Below, piece by piece: positions 44,084-56,081 of a stretch of DNA of 64,000 nucleotides. Where the stretch lies: positions 12,476,728 through 12,540,727 of the forward strand of contig CM029610.1 of the NCBI GenBank assembly GCA_017311315.1, read 5' to 3'. The notes below the pieces were generated by a model. The model was not told the origin of the DNA. It made no database searches and worked only from the letters and a program-made list of their open reading frames with translations. The stretch is from Dendrocalamus latiflorus (lineage: Eukaryota; Streptophyta; Magnoliopsida; Poales; Poaceae). The position numbers were made by a program, and so were the translations under genes. Position 1 is the stretch's first letter. Each line of letters opens with the position of its first letter.

Positions 44084-44196
44084 CCCCTTCCAACCTGCCG
44101 TCTCCGTTCCATTTGGACCCAGATTTGGGGAGCTCGTTGTCGCCAAGTTCTTTTTGGTTTTGGTCTGTGTCGGACGGTGCTGCTGCCGCCGCCGCC

Positions 44197-47100
44197 ATGG
44201 CGTCGAAACGGATCTTGAAGGAGCTCAAGGATCTGCAGAAGGATCCCCCGACCTCCTGCAGCGCCGGTGCTTCCTCTCTCTACTCTCGTCCTCTTTTCCC
44301 TTTTTTTGGTTCAAAAACAAAATATTACAGGAGCTCTAGTTGGGCTATCGCTAGATCTGTGTGTTGATGAGGGAGGGGCGCCGTTGGATGGTTAGGTTGA
44401 TTGCTTGTAGGTGTCGACTCTCACGGGTGGATGGGTTTGGTGGGGAGTTGGGGTCATCAGGGTGGCAGCCCAGCTGAAATTCTCAAACAGCGATTTGGTC
44501 AAATTTAGAAAATTTGATCAATCGATGACGATTCTTTCTAGTACGCATAATTTTGACATATCACTCAATGAAAACGTTGAAAAAGATCTGCAATCCGCAA
44601 TAACTTCACTGCAAATCTCCTGAATGTCTAAGTGTCAACAATTTGGTTTTCCAATGTGAGTTGGCCATAGATTGGAAGACATGTTTACTTCTGAATGAAC
44701 CTTCCAGCCAAGAGCATGCCTATACTTATTATGGGAATTACACTTTCGGTGAATAGAAAATTTACATAGACAACGCTTGCGCTTGCGAGCATCTGAACCT
44801 GGAAGTTATCATACGAGTTTCTACTTGCTACCTCTACATTTTTGGAATTTGTTATAATCTGTTTCGTGCCTTACAGGATGATGTGATCTGTCTTTACTAT
44901 CTGCAAATGAGCTTTACATTTCAGTTTCATTGTGTACAAATGCTTCCTATTTGTTTAATACTATAAAACGGAGGTCTGGACAAATAATTCCTCATGTATG
45001 ACTAATATGCATGCTTTGTTAACCTATCAGGCCCTGTGGGAGAAGATATGTTCCATTGGCAGGCAACAATTATGGGTCCATCAGATAGCCCTTATGCAGG
45101 TGGCCTCTTTTTGGTTACAATTCATTTTCCGCCGGACTATCCATTCAAACCACCTAAGGTAAGAACACTGATACATCGTGTTTAACTGACATGTTTAAGG
45201 ATAGATTCCTTGCTTCAATTATAAACATTCTCAAGCTATTCAAGCAATGGAATAAATCTGGTCTTGTAAAAATCTTATGCTTAGAATTTTCTGGGAACCT
45301 GTCAGGCAATTGCAACGCTTTTTCTTGGGTGCAACTAGCCTAATCTTTGCTGGGGTTTAGATAGTTGAAAATCTTTTATTACCTTTTCTTTTCATTTATG
45401 TCTCCATCATTAGATTTGTTGATTAGAAGATGTCAACACCGCACAATCAGTGTATTCTTCTTTTTTGAATCTTATAGTTTCTTGCAGCTATATTTGTGAT
45501 GATGTTAAGAAACTCATTGAAACTGATATGTGTGTGTGTTCTTTTAATCAAAACATGTAGAGGCTCTTTCCTTTCGTTGCTTGAAGCAATTGGTCACCCA
45601 TACTGGTTATTGTGTTGTATTGATCTAAGAGCATCAATTCTTTCGTTCATCTCCTGGTATATTTATGTATGTGATCGCTTGTAGATGAGAGTTCTTGCGT
45701 TAGTTACAATGATGTAAGTAGCAGATGTTCTAATTACCTCAAGAATTACAATCACCTTAGCTTCCCTGTTCCCTTTCTGGTCTTATGAAATGCTGTTTGC
45801 TTAGAACCTGTCATTGCTAGAACAGCATATTATCTCAACGTAGGATGATTATTTATTTGTTCATGGCCTTGATCTGGTTATGCCACTGCCAATAGGCTCC
45901 TGGTGGTGGGAGCACAGGCGCACAGCAGTGTGCAGCTTGTGGCCTGGGTTCGATCTTCCTCCAGGCATGAAAAATGCCCTTTTTTGGGAGTGGTGCCAAC
46001 TGATATCTTAGGCAGAGTTTTTGCTTATGCTGATGGTTCATTGGCAATTTGCAGTTTTTTCATGTATCAAAAGTTTTAGGTAATAATTAGCAGTTTCACT
46101 TATAAATAACTCAAAAAGTAATGATCCATGATTGAGCGTTTATTAGTTGGAATTTGGACTTCCCTTTTTGTCTGGCTCAATTTTCTGTTTTAAGTTCATT
46201 ATTCTGATTCTGCAGAACAATTACAATAATAGTAAATTTTGCAGGTGGCATTCAAGACAAAGGTGTTCCATCCAAACATTAACAGTAATGGGAGCATCTG
46301 CCTTGATATCTTGAAGGAGCAGTGGAGCCCTGCATTGACCATTTCAAAGGTTGGTTTGTCGCTCTTCCAATCTTTTCCTACTAAAGCTCAACAGTGTTAT
46401 GTGTTGAAGTTGAGAATGAAACTATACAAACTCAGCAACCAGATTTATTCTTTGGGCAATTGGGCCAAGGTGGCAGTCCCATGTGCCATGTGCTTGGGCT
46501 TTGGGGCTTACATATGAAGGAGTAAGTCTTGTAGATACATTGATCTGAATAAGCATAGTGGGTAGTTAGTTAGTTTTGCTTTAGCATTTTCAGCTTTTGC
46601 TTTAGCATCTTATCTCTATTTTCAGTTTTGCTTTCGGTTGTATTTCTGACCTCTTGGTCTATAAGTATGTATTGAGTTATACCTTAAGGGCTAAGACAAG
46701 TAATACAGCAAGAAAATTGCTCCCATACCTGTGCCAAAACTGACAATTGGTATCAGAGCCTTGCTCTTCCCCTTTCCCTTGTCTGTGGCGCCATGTCGTG
46801 CTCCACCCACGCCTCTGTGACTTCCAGCTGGCGCAGAGCCAACGTCGGCGACGCTGCAGACGCGGAGGCACGCAGGGCGCGCATCGCCGCAGCAGAAGCA
46901 GCGGCTGAGCAGGCGGCTGAAACAGCCAGGCAGGCAGCAACCGCGGCTCAGGCCGCAGTAGCTGCTGCTGCTGCTCTGCGCGCGGAGGAGGAGAATGACG
47001 CCGGCCGACCTCGCGTCTCGCGGAGCCCTCATAGGCACCGCCGCGTTTCGCTGTCGCCGGAACGTCGCCGTGGGCGCGGAGGCAGGCGTGGGTCGCCAGC

Positions 47101-50100
47101 AGCCATCCAGACCGTCATCAAGGAGTCAGGCGGAAGCACGCCGTGGCCCATGCTCACCAAAACCAATTACAACGAGTGGAGCTTGGTGATGAAGGTGAAG
47201 ATGCAGGCGAGGGGGATGTGGGATGCGGTGCGGGACGACGATGTCGATTTTCACGACGACCGGCGGGCGTTGGAGGCCATCCTCGCCGCCGTCCCGCTAG
47301 AGATGGCGCCCACCCTCGCGGACAAGGAAACCGCCAAGGATGCCTGGGACGCCATCGCCGCGGCCCGCATCGGAAAGGATTGCGCTCGCTGAGCCACACA
47401 GCAGAAGCTGCGTCAGGAGTGGGATCGCTTGGCGTTCCGCCCCGGTGAGGACATCGACGACTTTGCCCTCCGCCTCACCGGCCTGATGCAGCAGCTAACT
47501 CGGCACGGCGATGAAGACATCGACGAGGAGAAGGCGGTTGAGAAGTTCCTCTGCGTCGTCCCTAAGAAGTATACGCAGGTTGCTCTGTCGATTGAGACAC
47601 TCCTGGACCTCTCCGAGCTGACCATCGAGGAGGTGACCGGGCGTCTCAAGGCTGTTGACGACCGCGACGATCAACCACCCGCAGAGTCGGTCACCATCGG
47701 TGGCAAGCTTCTCTACACGGAGGAGCAGTGGCTCGCCCGCCAGAAGGAGCGGAAGAAGGGGGAGGTCTCAGGTTCGGGCAGCAACCGCCGTCGGAGACCG
47801 TGGTACAAGGAGAAGGCGCCCCGAGGACGTGGCGGCGCTGACGCTGGAGCTGCCGGCGACCGAAAGGCCAACCGAGACGATGCCTGCTTCAACTGTGGCA
47901 AGACCGGCCATTGGGCCAGGGATTGTCGGCAGGCACGGCGTGGCGGCCAAGCGCATGTCACGCAAGCAGAGGAGGAGGATGAACCGGCTCTGTTTCTCGT
48001 TCACGGAAGCATTGAGCCACGGTCAAAAACAGAGGAAGGTCCGACCATAGTCCCTCCCGCATCGTCTGCCGCCGCGCTCCTCCACCTCGACGAGCCGCGA
48101 GCACATGTCTTCCTCGGCAACGGGTCCAGCGACGACAAGATCGACGGCTGGTACCTCGACATTGGCGCCACGCACCACATGACTGGTCGGCGGGAATTCT
48201 TCTCCGACTTGGACATGGAAGTACGTGGCTCAGTCAAGTTCGGAGATGCCTCTGCCGTGGAGATCAAAGGCGTCGGCTCCGTCGTCTTCACGGCCAAGAC
48301 CAGCGAACACCGACTCCTTACCGGCGTCTACTACATCCCTGCCCTGAGGAACTCCATCATCAGTCTGGGGCAGTTGGATGAGAACGGCTCGTGAGTGGAG
48401 ATTGACCATGGGGTGCTGCGCATCTGGGATCGCCGCCATCGTCTTCTCGCCAAGGTGAACAGAGGAAACAACCGCCTGTATGTTCTTCACGTGAAGGTGG
48501 CGCAGCCCCTCTGTCTCGCAGCCCGTCGCGACGACGAGGCCTGGCGTTGGCATAAGCGCTTTGGGCACCTCAACTTTGAGGCCCTGAAGCGGCTCAGCGC
48601 CGGCGAGATGGTGCGGGGAATGCCGCACGTCGAACACATGGAGCAGCTCTGCGACACCTGCGTGGTGACAAAGCAGAGGCGCCGGCTGTTCCCGCATCAA
48701 GCCAACTATCGAGCCAAGGAAAGGTTGGAGCTCGTCCACGACGACCTATGCGGTCCGATCACGCCGGCGACTCCCGGAGGCAGGCGCTTCTTCTTGCTCC
48801 TCGTCGACGATATGTCCTGGTTCATGTGGGCAGTGCTGCTCGACACCAAAGCTGCTGCGGCGGAAGCCATCCGGCACATTCAGGCCGCAGCGGAGAAGGA
48901 GTGCGGTCGCGAGCTTTGGGTCCTGCGCACGGACAACGGCGGCGAGTTCATGGCGGCGGAATTCACGGCATACTGCGCCGACGAAGGGATTCAGGGCCAC
49001 TACTCCGCGCCCTACTCCCCGCAGCAAAATGGCGTCGTTGAGCGCCGTAATCAGACGGTGGTGGCCACGGCACGCGCCGCCCTCAAACAGCGAGCAATGC
49101 CGGCGGTCTACTAGGGAGAAGCGGTGATGAGTGCCGTGCATTTGCTCAACCGTTCACCCACCAAGAGCCTCGATGGCAAGACGCCCTACGAGGCCTGGCA
49201 CGGGCGCCAGCCGGCAGTCAGCTATCTCCGCACGTTCGGCTGCCTGGCGTTTGTGAAGGAGCTCAATCACGTCGGCAAACTCGATGATCGGAGTACACCG
49301 GGGGTATTCATTGGCTATGCCGACGGTGCCAAAGCATACTGCATCCTCAACCCAGCTACGCAGCAAGTGCGCGTAGCCCGCGATGTGGTGTTCGACGAAG
49401 GGCGAGGATGGGCGTGGACCAAGACGGCGGACAATGGCACGTTGCTGACACTCAGCGATTTCACCGTCGACTACATCTGCATTCAGGGAGCTGGGGGAGC
49501 AGTCGGGCCTACTCCATCTCCAAGCATGTCTGTCCCCGCCCCGAGTGTACCGTCTGCTTCAACGGGTGCTCCACTTCCGGCAATGTCGGCCACGCAACAC
49601 CCATCCACGCCAGTAGCTGTGCCCCAAGCGTCGCTCGCTCCTACCCCAACACAGCGAGCATCAATCGGTGGAGTTCGCCACGCCGCCGACGCAGGATGGG
49701 GGACGCGTCGACGCCGCGCATGAAGGAGAACCCCTGCGCTACCGCACCGTCGATAACATCCTGTGCGATCAAGTCGTCCCGGGGCTGGCGCAGCGCGACT
49801 TCGAGGCAGAGCTTCACCTGATCAACGACGGCGAGCCGTGCTTGTTCGCTGAAGCAGAGAGCGATGCGGCCTGGCGTGAAGCAATGCGGCAGGAGATGGA
49901 TGCGGTCGAGCGGAACCAGACTTGGGAGCTGACCGACCTTCGTGCCGGCCACCGCGCTATCACACTCAAGTGGGTGTTCAAACTCAAAAAGGATGAGGCT
50001 GGGGCGGTGGTCAAGCACAAAGCGCGGCTGGTGGCACGGGGCTTCGTCCAGCAAGAAGGTGTGGACTTCGACGATGCATTTGCGCCCGTCGCGCGAATGG

Positions 50101-51849
50101 AATCCGTTCGCATTCTTCTTGCGCTAGCGGCTCAAGAGGGATGGCGCGTCGACCACATGGACGTGAAGTCCGCCTTCCTCAATGGCGACTTGAGGGAGGA
50201 GGTCTACGTCCGTCAACCACCGGGATTCATCGTCGCCGGCCAAGAAAACAAGGTTTTGCGCCTCCACAAGGCCCTCTACGGCCTGCGCCAGGCGCCACGA
50301 GCTTGGAATGACAAGCTAGACGCGACTCTCAGATCAATGGGGTTCCAGCAGAGCACCCATGAGGCATCAGTCTACCGACGAAGCCGTGGAGACTCAACTC
50401 TGCTCGTTGGCGTCTACGTTGATGATTTGGTGATTACCGGCGCCAAGGAAGAAGAGATGGAGGCCTTCAAGACAGAGATGAAAGGTGTCTTTTATATGAG
50501 TGATTTGGGGCCGCTCTGCTTCTATCTGGGAATTGAGGTACATCAAAATGACTCCGGCATCTTTCTCCGACAAACTGCCTACGCTCAGCGCGTCGTCGAG
50601 CTCGGAGGACTCACGGGCTGCAACCCAGCCCACACTCTAATGGAAGAGAGACTGAAATTGAGCAAGGAGAGCATGGCGGAAGAGGTGGACGCCACGCAGT
50701 ACCGACGAATTGTCGGGAGTTTGCGTTACCTCGTCCACACGGCCAGATCTGGCATTTGCCGTTGGCTATGTCAGCCGGTTCATGCAGCGGCCGACGACAG
50801 AGCACCAACAAGCCGTAAAACGGATTCTACGCTATGTTGCGGGGACTTCTGATTATGGCCTTCACTACCCAAGATGTCCCGGCGCGGCGCATTTCATCGG
50901 CTACACAGACAGCGACCACGCCGGTGATATGGACACAAGCAAGAGCACGAGTGGAAATCTGTTCTTCCTCGGCAAGTGCTTGATCAGCTGGAAATCAGTC
51001 AAACAGCAGGTGGTGGCGCTCTCCAGCTGTGAGGCTGAATACATTGCAGCTACATCTGCCGCTACTCAAGCTCTCTGGCTAGCTCGGTTGCTGGGCGATC
51101 TACTGGGCAGAGAGGCTGAGGTAGTAGAGCTACGTGTGGATAGCAAATCTGCCCTCGCCCTGGCAAAGAACCCAGTCTTCCATGAGCGCAGCAAGCACAT
51201 TCGAGTGAGATATCACTTCATCAGGGGCTGCTTGGACGAGGGAATTATTAGGGCCAACTATATCAACACCCAAGAACAACTCGCTGATTTCCTAACCAAA
51301 TCTCTTAGGAGAATCAAGTACCAAGAGCTGCGCGCCAAGATAGGGATGATTCAAGTCACCCAAAGGGTACCAAACAAGACTTAGGGGGAGAATTGAAGGA
51401 GTAAGTCTTGTAGATACATTGATCTGAATAAGCATAGTGGGTAGTTAGTTAGTTTTGCTTTAGCATTTTCAGCTTTTGCTTTAGCATCTTATCTCTACTT
51501 TAAGTTTTGCTTTCGGTTGTATTTCTGACCTCTTGGTCTATAAGTATGCATTGAGTTATGCCTTAAGGGCTAAGACAAGTAATACAGCAAGAAAATTGCT
51601 CCCATACCTGTGCCAAAACTGACAACATACACTGAATTTTAAAGTAAACTTAGTTTGATGGCTTCAGTTCTAAACTAAAATCTTTCATGTGGGATGTTCA
51701 TTCAGGTGCTCCTCTCAATTTGCTCCTTATTGACTGATCCAAATCCTGATGACCCATTGGTTCCGGAGATTGCTCACATGTACAAGACTGATCGGGCAAA
51801 GTATGAGTCCACCGCGAGAAACTGGACCCAGAAGTATGCAATGGGCTAG
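44197..51849 (+). CDS. UBC8-like: Ubiquitin-conjugating enzyme E2 (UBC8-type, class VI), four exons
   Basis: Exons 44197-44266, 45031-45158, 46245-46349 and 51706-51849 join with correct phases to 447 nt, that is 148 residues plus TAG, the normal length for this class. The protein starts MASKRILKELKDLQKDPP. It has the HPN motif at residues 75-77 and the catalytic cysteine at 85 (NGSICLDILKEQWSPALT), and ends NWTQKYAMG. E2s take ubiquitin from E1 as a thioester on the cysteine and pass it to substrates with E3 ligases, in cytosol and nucleus. All splice sites are GT-AG and no lesion is seen. Intron 3 (46350-51705) contains a 5.1-kb copia element, so the primary transcript must splice out a 5.4-kb intron. 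The promoter has a heat-shock element and TATA-like box. Confidence 0.97.
45885..46015 (+). mobile_element. Possible tRNA-derived SINE in UBC intron 2
   Basis: GCTCCTGGTGGTGGGAGCAC resembles a SINE head with an A box, followed about 50 bases later by GGGTTCGATC (B box). An inverted CATGAAAAATGCCC-type stretch comes after that. Target duplications and a clear tail were not identified. Confidence 0.4.
46515..46745 (+). repeat. 5' LTR of copia family 2
   Basis: 231 bases. It differs from the 3' LTR at four positions by my alignment: two in TATTTTCAG versus TACTTTAAG, and two in the GTATGTATTGAGTTATA segment. Confidence 0.95.
46793..48050 (+). pseudogene. Gag region of copia family 2
   Basis: From ATG 46793 an alanine-rich N-terminus leads to a gag core (TKTNYNEWSLVMKVKMQARG, then AKDAWDAIAAARIGKD), stopped by TGA at 47390-47392. 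The same frame resumes with QKLRQEWDRLAFRPGEDIDD and reaches a CCHC knuckle CFNCGKTGHWARDC near 47881. A single nonsense codon is the main defect. Confidence 0.9.
48080..49723 (+). pseudogene. Protease and integrase region of copia family 2
   Basis: Protease-like WYLDIGATHHMTG has the Asp but isoleucine in place of Ser/Thr. After TGA at 48392 comes pre-integrase (HKRFGHLNFEALKRL, CDTCVVTKQRR). The integrase core follows: HDDLCGP, LRTDNGGEF, then SPQQNGVVERRN with the catalytic acidic residues present. TAG at 49112 replaces a conserved Trp (AVYWGEA context). The C-terminal integrase domain runs to a frameshift near 49680. Confidence 0.9.
49668..51384 (+). pseudogene. Reverse transcriptase and RNase H region of copia family 2
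   Basis: The RT frame 49668-50852 includes WREAMRQEMDAVERNQTWEL, LVARGFVQQEGVDFDD, DVKSAFLNGDLREEVY and the catalytic YVDD (GVYVDDLVITG). A frameshift near 50730 moves to 50710-51384 with RNase H motifs (SSTRPDLAFAVGYVSRFMQR, SCEAEYIAATSA, HIRVRYHFIRGC, ADFLTKSL). Confidence 0.92.
51394..51624 (+). repeat. 3' LTR of copia family 2
   Basis: Begins TGAAGGAGTAAGTC right after the polypurine tract and ends at the ACATA duplication. It lies 81 bases before UBC exon 4. Confidence 0.95.
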
Positions 51850-52553
51850 CACTGCAGAATAAATAATGTGATGTCTTATATGATGATCTTCTGGTTTTGG
51901 CACTGTATTGCCTTGGATTCTCATGTGATATTATGCATTTAAGAAACAACAAGGACCAAATAGAAACTTGAGTTGTTTTGTGGGATCCTACTCTAGGGGG
52001 TTCAGCTACTGTAAATTAAGTGAATGATCGATTGGATATTCAATGAGCAGAGTTGTTGCTTTTGTCATTTTGTGTTCATGAGTGACACTGTGTGATAATG
52101 GGTACATACGAACCAGGAGTCAGTTGTACTCAACTGTCTTGCCTATTTCTATACGAATAGGCACTTTGCGTCCCTAGTTGATTTATAATCGTCTAATAAA
52201 CGGAAGCTATTTACTTACTTCCTACCACGAAAGGTTTTGGGTTCTGTACGATCAAACATTATAAACTTCAGATATTAATATTTTTTTTGAATATTTAGGT
52301 AGGATGCATAAAAATAATAGGTAGATTTGTCCTGAAAAGTACTTTCATAATATTATTTTATTATGTTTAATAAATATATTACAATAAAAATAAATGGTCA
52401 AAATTGTATTTTCGAGAACCGTGTCATTATACAAAATGACATCCTTTTGTAACAAAAGGGTCATCTTAAGTCTTAATAATGTACCCACCTTATCCAACCA
52501 TCTAGATTTAAAGTTGTGCTTGCCATTCCTTAATTGTCTTGTAACTACAATTA
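51850..52553 (+). other. UBC 3' UTR and downstream flank
   Basis: The first few hundred bases after the stop are T/A-rich and UTR-like (GAATAAATAATG just after the stop). A clear poly(A) site cannot be assigned. Beyond about 52250 the sequence is AT-rich with no gene. Confidence 0.5.
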
Positions 52554-52808
52554 CTCACTTCGTTCTTTTTTATTTGACATTTTTGACTTTTCACCGTCTC
52601 CGAGATATGACTTTGACCGCTATCTTTTATAACTTTACACTAAGATATACTATTAAAATTATAATATTATGAAAGTATTTTTAATGACAAATCTAATGAT
52701 ATAACTTTTGCATGCCAATCTAGATAGTTTTTAGTTTATTGGTGGTTAAACTTTAAAAAGTTTGACAGTATAGATTCTAGAAAGTCAAGTAAAAACGAAC
52801 AGAGGGAG
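52554..52808. mobile_element. Stowaway MITE
   Basis: The left end CTCACTTCGTTCTTTTTTAT and the inverted right end (CTCCCTCTGTTCGTTTTTAC when reverse-complemented) resemble the Stowaway consensus CTCCCTCCGTC. TA lies on both sides (52552-52553 and 52809-52810), the expected duplication. At 255 bp with an AT-rich centre, it has the size of a Tc1/mariner-derived MITE. Confidence 0.85.
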
Positions 52809-52880
52809 TACAACATAGCCCCTTAACACTCATCAAAGCATCTCAAAACTTGTCTCACATTCCTTTTGGTACCTGTTGGG

Positions 52881-55800
52881 TGTAACATCTCAAAATTTGG
52901 CTTTCTGGAAAAATTTAAATTCAAATTAACTATTTTAAAGTAATTGGATTTTACTCGGCTTTTATTTGATTTTCTTGGTTTTATTTCAAAATTTAAAGCA
53001 AGAAAATGCATTTTAAATATTTTATTAAAGCCAAAAAGGGAAAATTATATTTTTCCTAGCCTTTTCTAAATTTTTAAATAATATTGGAGAATTTTTTGAA
53101 ATTTAAAATCAATTTTCAAAGTTAAAAAGTATTTTATAAAATTATTAAATTCAAATCTGAAATTAAAAATATTTTTAATAAGTCTAAAATGCTTCCAGGA
53201 ATATTTTATGATTTTTCTGGAATTTTTAGACATTAAATATTATTTTTTCGAAGTGTTTTTAAAGTTTCTAGTAATTGCTGAAATTTATTCCGAAAATAAA
53301 AATCAAATTAATCCTATTCCGCCATGTGTCGCTCTCAGATTAAATGAACCTCTCTCCACGTTTTAATCCTAGCCACACATGATCACTTGCCATCCAAAGG
53401 CCCTCATCAACCCACTTGCCACGTGTCGCGAATCCGACGGCCCGTACCCCTTTACTAACTCTTACTCTCTATGACACATGGGACCCATATGTCATATCCT
53501 TCTTCAACCTCACCTTCTTCCTCCTCCCACCCTCTCTCTCCTCCACCATTAAAACCGAAAATGAGCTTTAAAATCCCGCGTTTCTCCCTCATAAAATCCC
53601 GATTAAAGAGTGGAAACGGATACCCTATTACTCCCCTCCATTCCTCCGACCGTTTCCCCTCAATTTAAGTCCCCTAATTGCGGGAGCAATAACTCCGGCG
53701 ACCTCCAAAATGGTCGGCCTCCCCCTCCCCTCCTCGCCTATAAAAACCCCCTCCAGTCCCTTCTTCGGCACCGCCTCCCACCGCCCCTTCTCCTCCCTTT
53801 CTCGGCGCCGTCGCCACCTCCAAAAACCGCCGCCGTCGCCACCCCAAAAACCACCGCCGCCGCCACCTCCAAAAGCCGCCGCCGGCCGCCCAAACCCCCG
53901 CCGCCGCCGCCGGTAAGTGCCGCCGCCTCCCCTCAACCGCCGCCGCCATTCGCCGCCCTCCCGCCGGCCGCCGGCCGCCGGCAAGGCCGCCGGCCGGTCA
54001 TCCTTCGCGCTGCCCGTGCGTGCGCCCGCGTGGCCGGCCTCGCCCGCGTGGTCGCCCATGTGGCCGTCACCTCGCGCCCGCGTGGCGCCATGTCAATGGA
54101 GCGCCACCTCAGCCCTAGTTTTTCCCCGTGAGCTTGGTCCACGGTGGACCGGGCCCGCGTGTCATGAAATTCAAATTTTGAATTTTCGATGACGTCATAA
54201 TTAAGTTTTTCTCGTATAAAAATAAATCCCAAAAATCAGCCTTTTCATTTTCTCTCCTTTAAATCTTTCGGAAGCCATAACTTTCTCATTTTAACTCCGA
54301 TTTGAGCCGTTCAAATTTCTAAATTTTTCTAAAATCCTAAGCTATCCATTTATGGACTCTTTTTGAATTTTAATTAAATTTTGTTTGAATTTATTTGTTT
54401 TGCTTGTCTGTCTTTTCGCGCGTAGATTCCGCCGTCGCCGAGGAATTCGTCGAGTCGCAGCAAGAAGAACCAGTCAGCACTCAAGAAGGCAAGTCTCCTT
54501 TGATCATCTCGAACCTATGATTTTGAAATGTTTTAATTATTTGAAATTATGTGCATTGCTATTTATATAAAATATTAATTCAAATCTTAAGGCATTAGTT
54601 ATATCCAACCTTGTTATGCCCTCACTTGAATTCGAATGCCATGTACCTTTGCAACCCTAGAAATTCCTTTGACTCACTAATGAGAGTAATATATTAAATT
54701 GTTGGTATTAGAATGGTAGAACAATGCTTAGCCATGCTATTGAATACCTCTTAAATCTTGAAAATGGGAAATTATGAATTATTGTAATACCCTTGTGTTT
54801 ACAAATTTAGTGGTAATTGGAGTTACCACTGTTCTTTTAAAATAAACTAAAATGTGAAAGTTGGTTTAGATTAGGGTGGATGGTTGGTTTGGATTGGTGC
54901 AGGAAGCACGGGATCTTGTAAAGTGTATGTTCCACCCTAGTCAATTAAGGACCGACGCTTGTGTTTGTCCAAACTGAGCATTAACCGTACAACCACAAAT
55001 CTATATGGGTACGACCTAGCTGACTAACTTACGATAGTCTAGTTTAGGTGCCACCAGTGGAAAGTGGGTGCCAGGGATAGACTGGTTATTCACAGTGAGG
55101 GACAGGGATTTACTGTACTCATATGGCGCAAGAGGGGGCTTCGGTTCAGGCAGTTAGCCTACCTGCGGTGAAACCTCAGCGAGTGGTATCTAGCTAGATT
55201 AGAGTAGGGTAAAGGCTTTGTGATATTTTATCTGGGTCTCATGCCAAAGGAAGCGTGTTGACTTTTAGGATAAATTATCTCTTGTGGGTAAAGTTGTACA
55301 ACCTCTGCAGAGTGTAAAACTATTCGAATAGCCGTGCCCACGGTCAAGGGCGGGCAAGGAATGCATGCACATGGTAGATTTCTGGTTTTGTTTTAAAATC
55401 AAAAGTTTTGTATTCCGAGAGTGGAGGGAACTCTTGAAAGGGAATCCTGGCAGTTGGAGCCAGAGAGGGTGGATGTAACCCGCAATATTAAACTTGTTCA
55501 AGTTGTTGAAGCTAGTGTTGGTAGTTAGAACCTTCACTAGAAAGTTAATGCTAGTTCTGTTAAAACAATTACTTTATTAAAATGATGCTTTCGAAAATAA
55601 TTAGAAGTAATTGAATGAAAATGTTGCTTTGTGCAAAAGAACCATATAGCCCTCCTTTGTCAAGCCTTGCATCTATTGCATTTTCCCCAAGACTTGCGGA
55701 GTACTTTATGTACTCACATGCTACACTTAAAAATAAATCTCAGAAGATTGCGAAGCTCAAGAAGGTGGCTACGACTACTGTTTCGCCTGCGGCTGTGATG

Positions 55801-56081
55801 GATTCTTCCCGGAGAATTAGGTCGCGCTTCCCCAGTCAACTGCCTGTGGCATCTTGATGGGTCTACCTTGAATTTACCTTGCTTCTGCTGTGTTTTGATT
55901 GTGTGAGGTCTTGAAACCTCTAATGTAATAATGAGACCTTTCGGTCTGCACTCTTTAATATTGTAATAAAAGCGTTGCTGGTTACGTATTCATTTCTGTT
56001 TAACTGTGTGCACTAGCTTTGATCTGGGACTAGTGCAGTAATACACAGAGGGTCCGGGTTCGGTAATCCGGGGTCCCGACA
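52881..56081 (+). mobile_element. Solo LTR, 3.2 kb
   Basis: It starts TGTAACATCTCAAAATTTGG and ends GGTAATCCGGGGTCCCGACA (TG...CA). It is flanked by the 5-bp duplication TTGGG (52876-52880 and 56082-56086). There is no internal polyprotein. The GC-rich block 53480-54140 and the AT-rich rest are LTR body; such multi-kilobase LTRs occur in some grass gypsy families. ORFs within (such as 53610-54131) come from composition. It arose by recombination between two LTRs of a full element. Confidence 0.78.

Larger units (their letters stand above)
46515..51624 (+). mobile_element. Ty1-copia retrotransposon, family 2, in UBC intron 3 (full-length, defective)
   Basis: LTRs 46515-46745 and 51394-51624 (231 bp each; 4 differences seen) start TGAAGGAGTAAG and end CAAAACTGACA. 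The element is flanked by ACATA (46510-46514 and 51625-51629). The primer-binding site TGGTATCAGAGC (initiator-Met tRNA) lies at 46748-46759 and the polypurine tract AGGGGGAGAA just before the 3' LTR. One gag-pol frame is interrupted by three in-frame stops (47390, 48392, 49112) and two frameshifts (near 49680 and 50730). Orientation is the same as the host gene. Confidence 0.96.

Noticed and set aside
46239..46517. 92-aa ORF extending UBC exon 3 into the intron
   Set aside because: The frame continues past a good donor (AAG/GTTGGT) only by chance; splicing to 51706 restores the full conserved E2.
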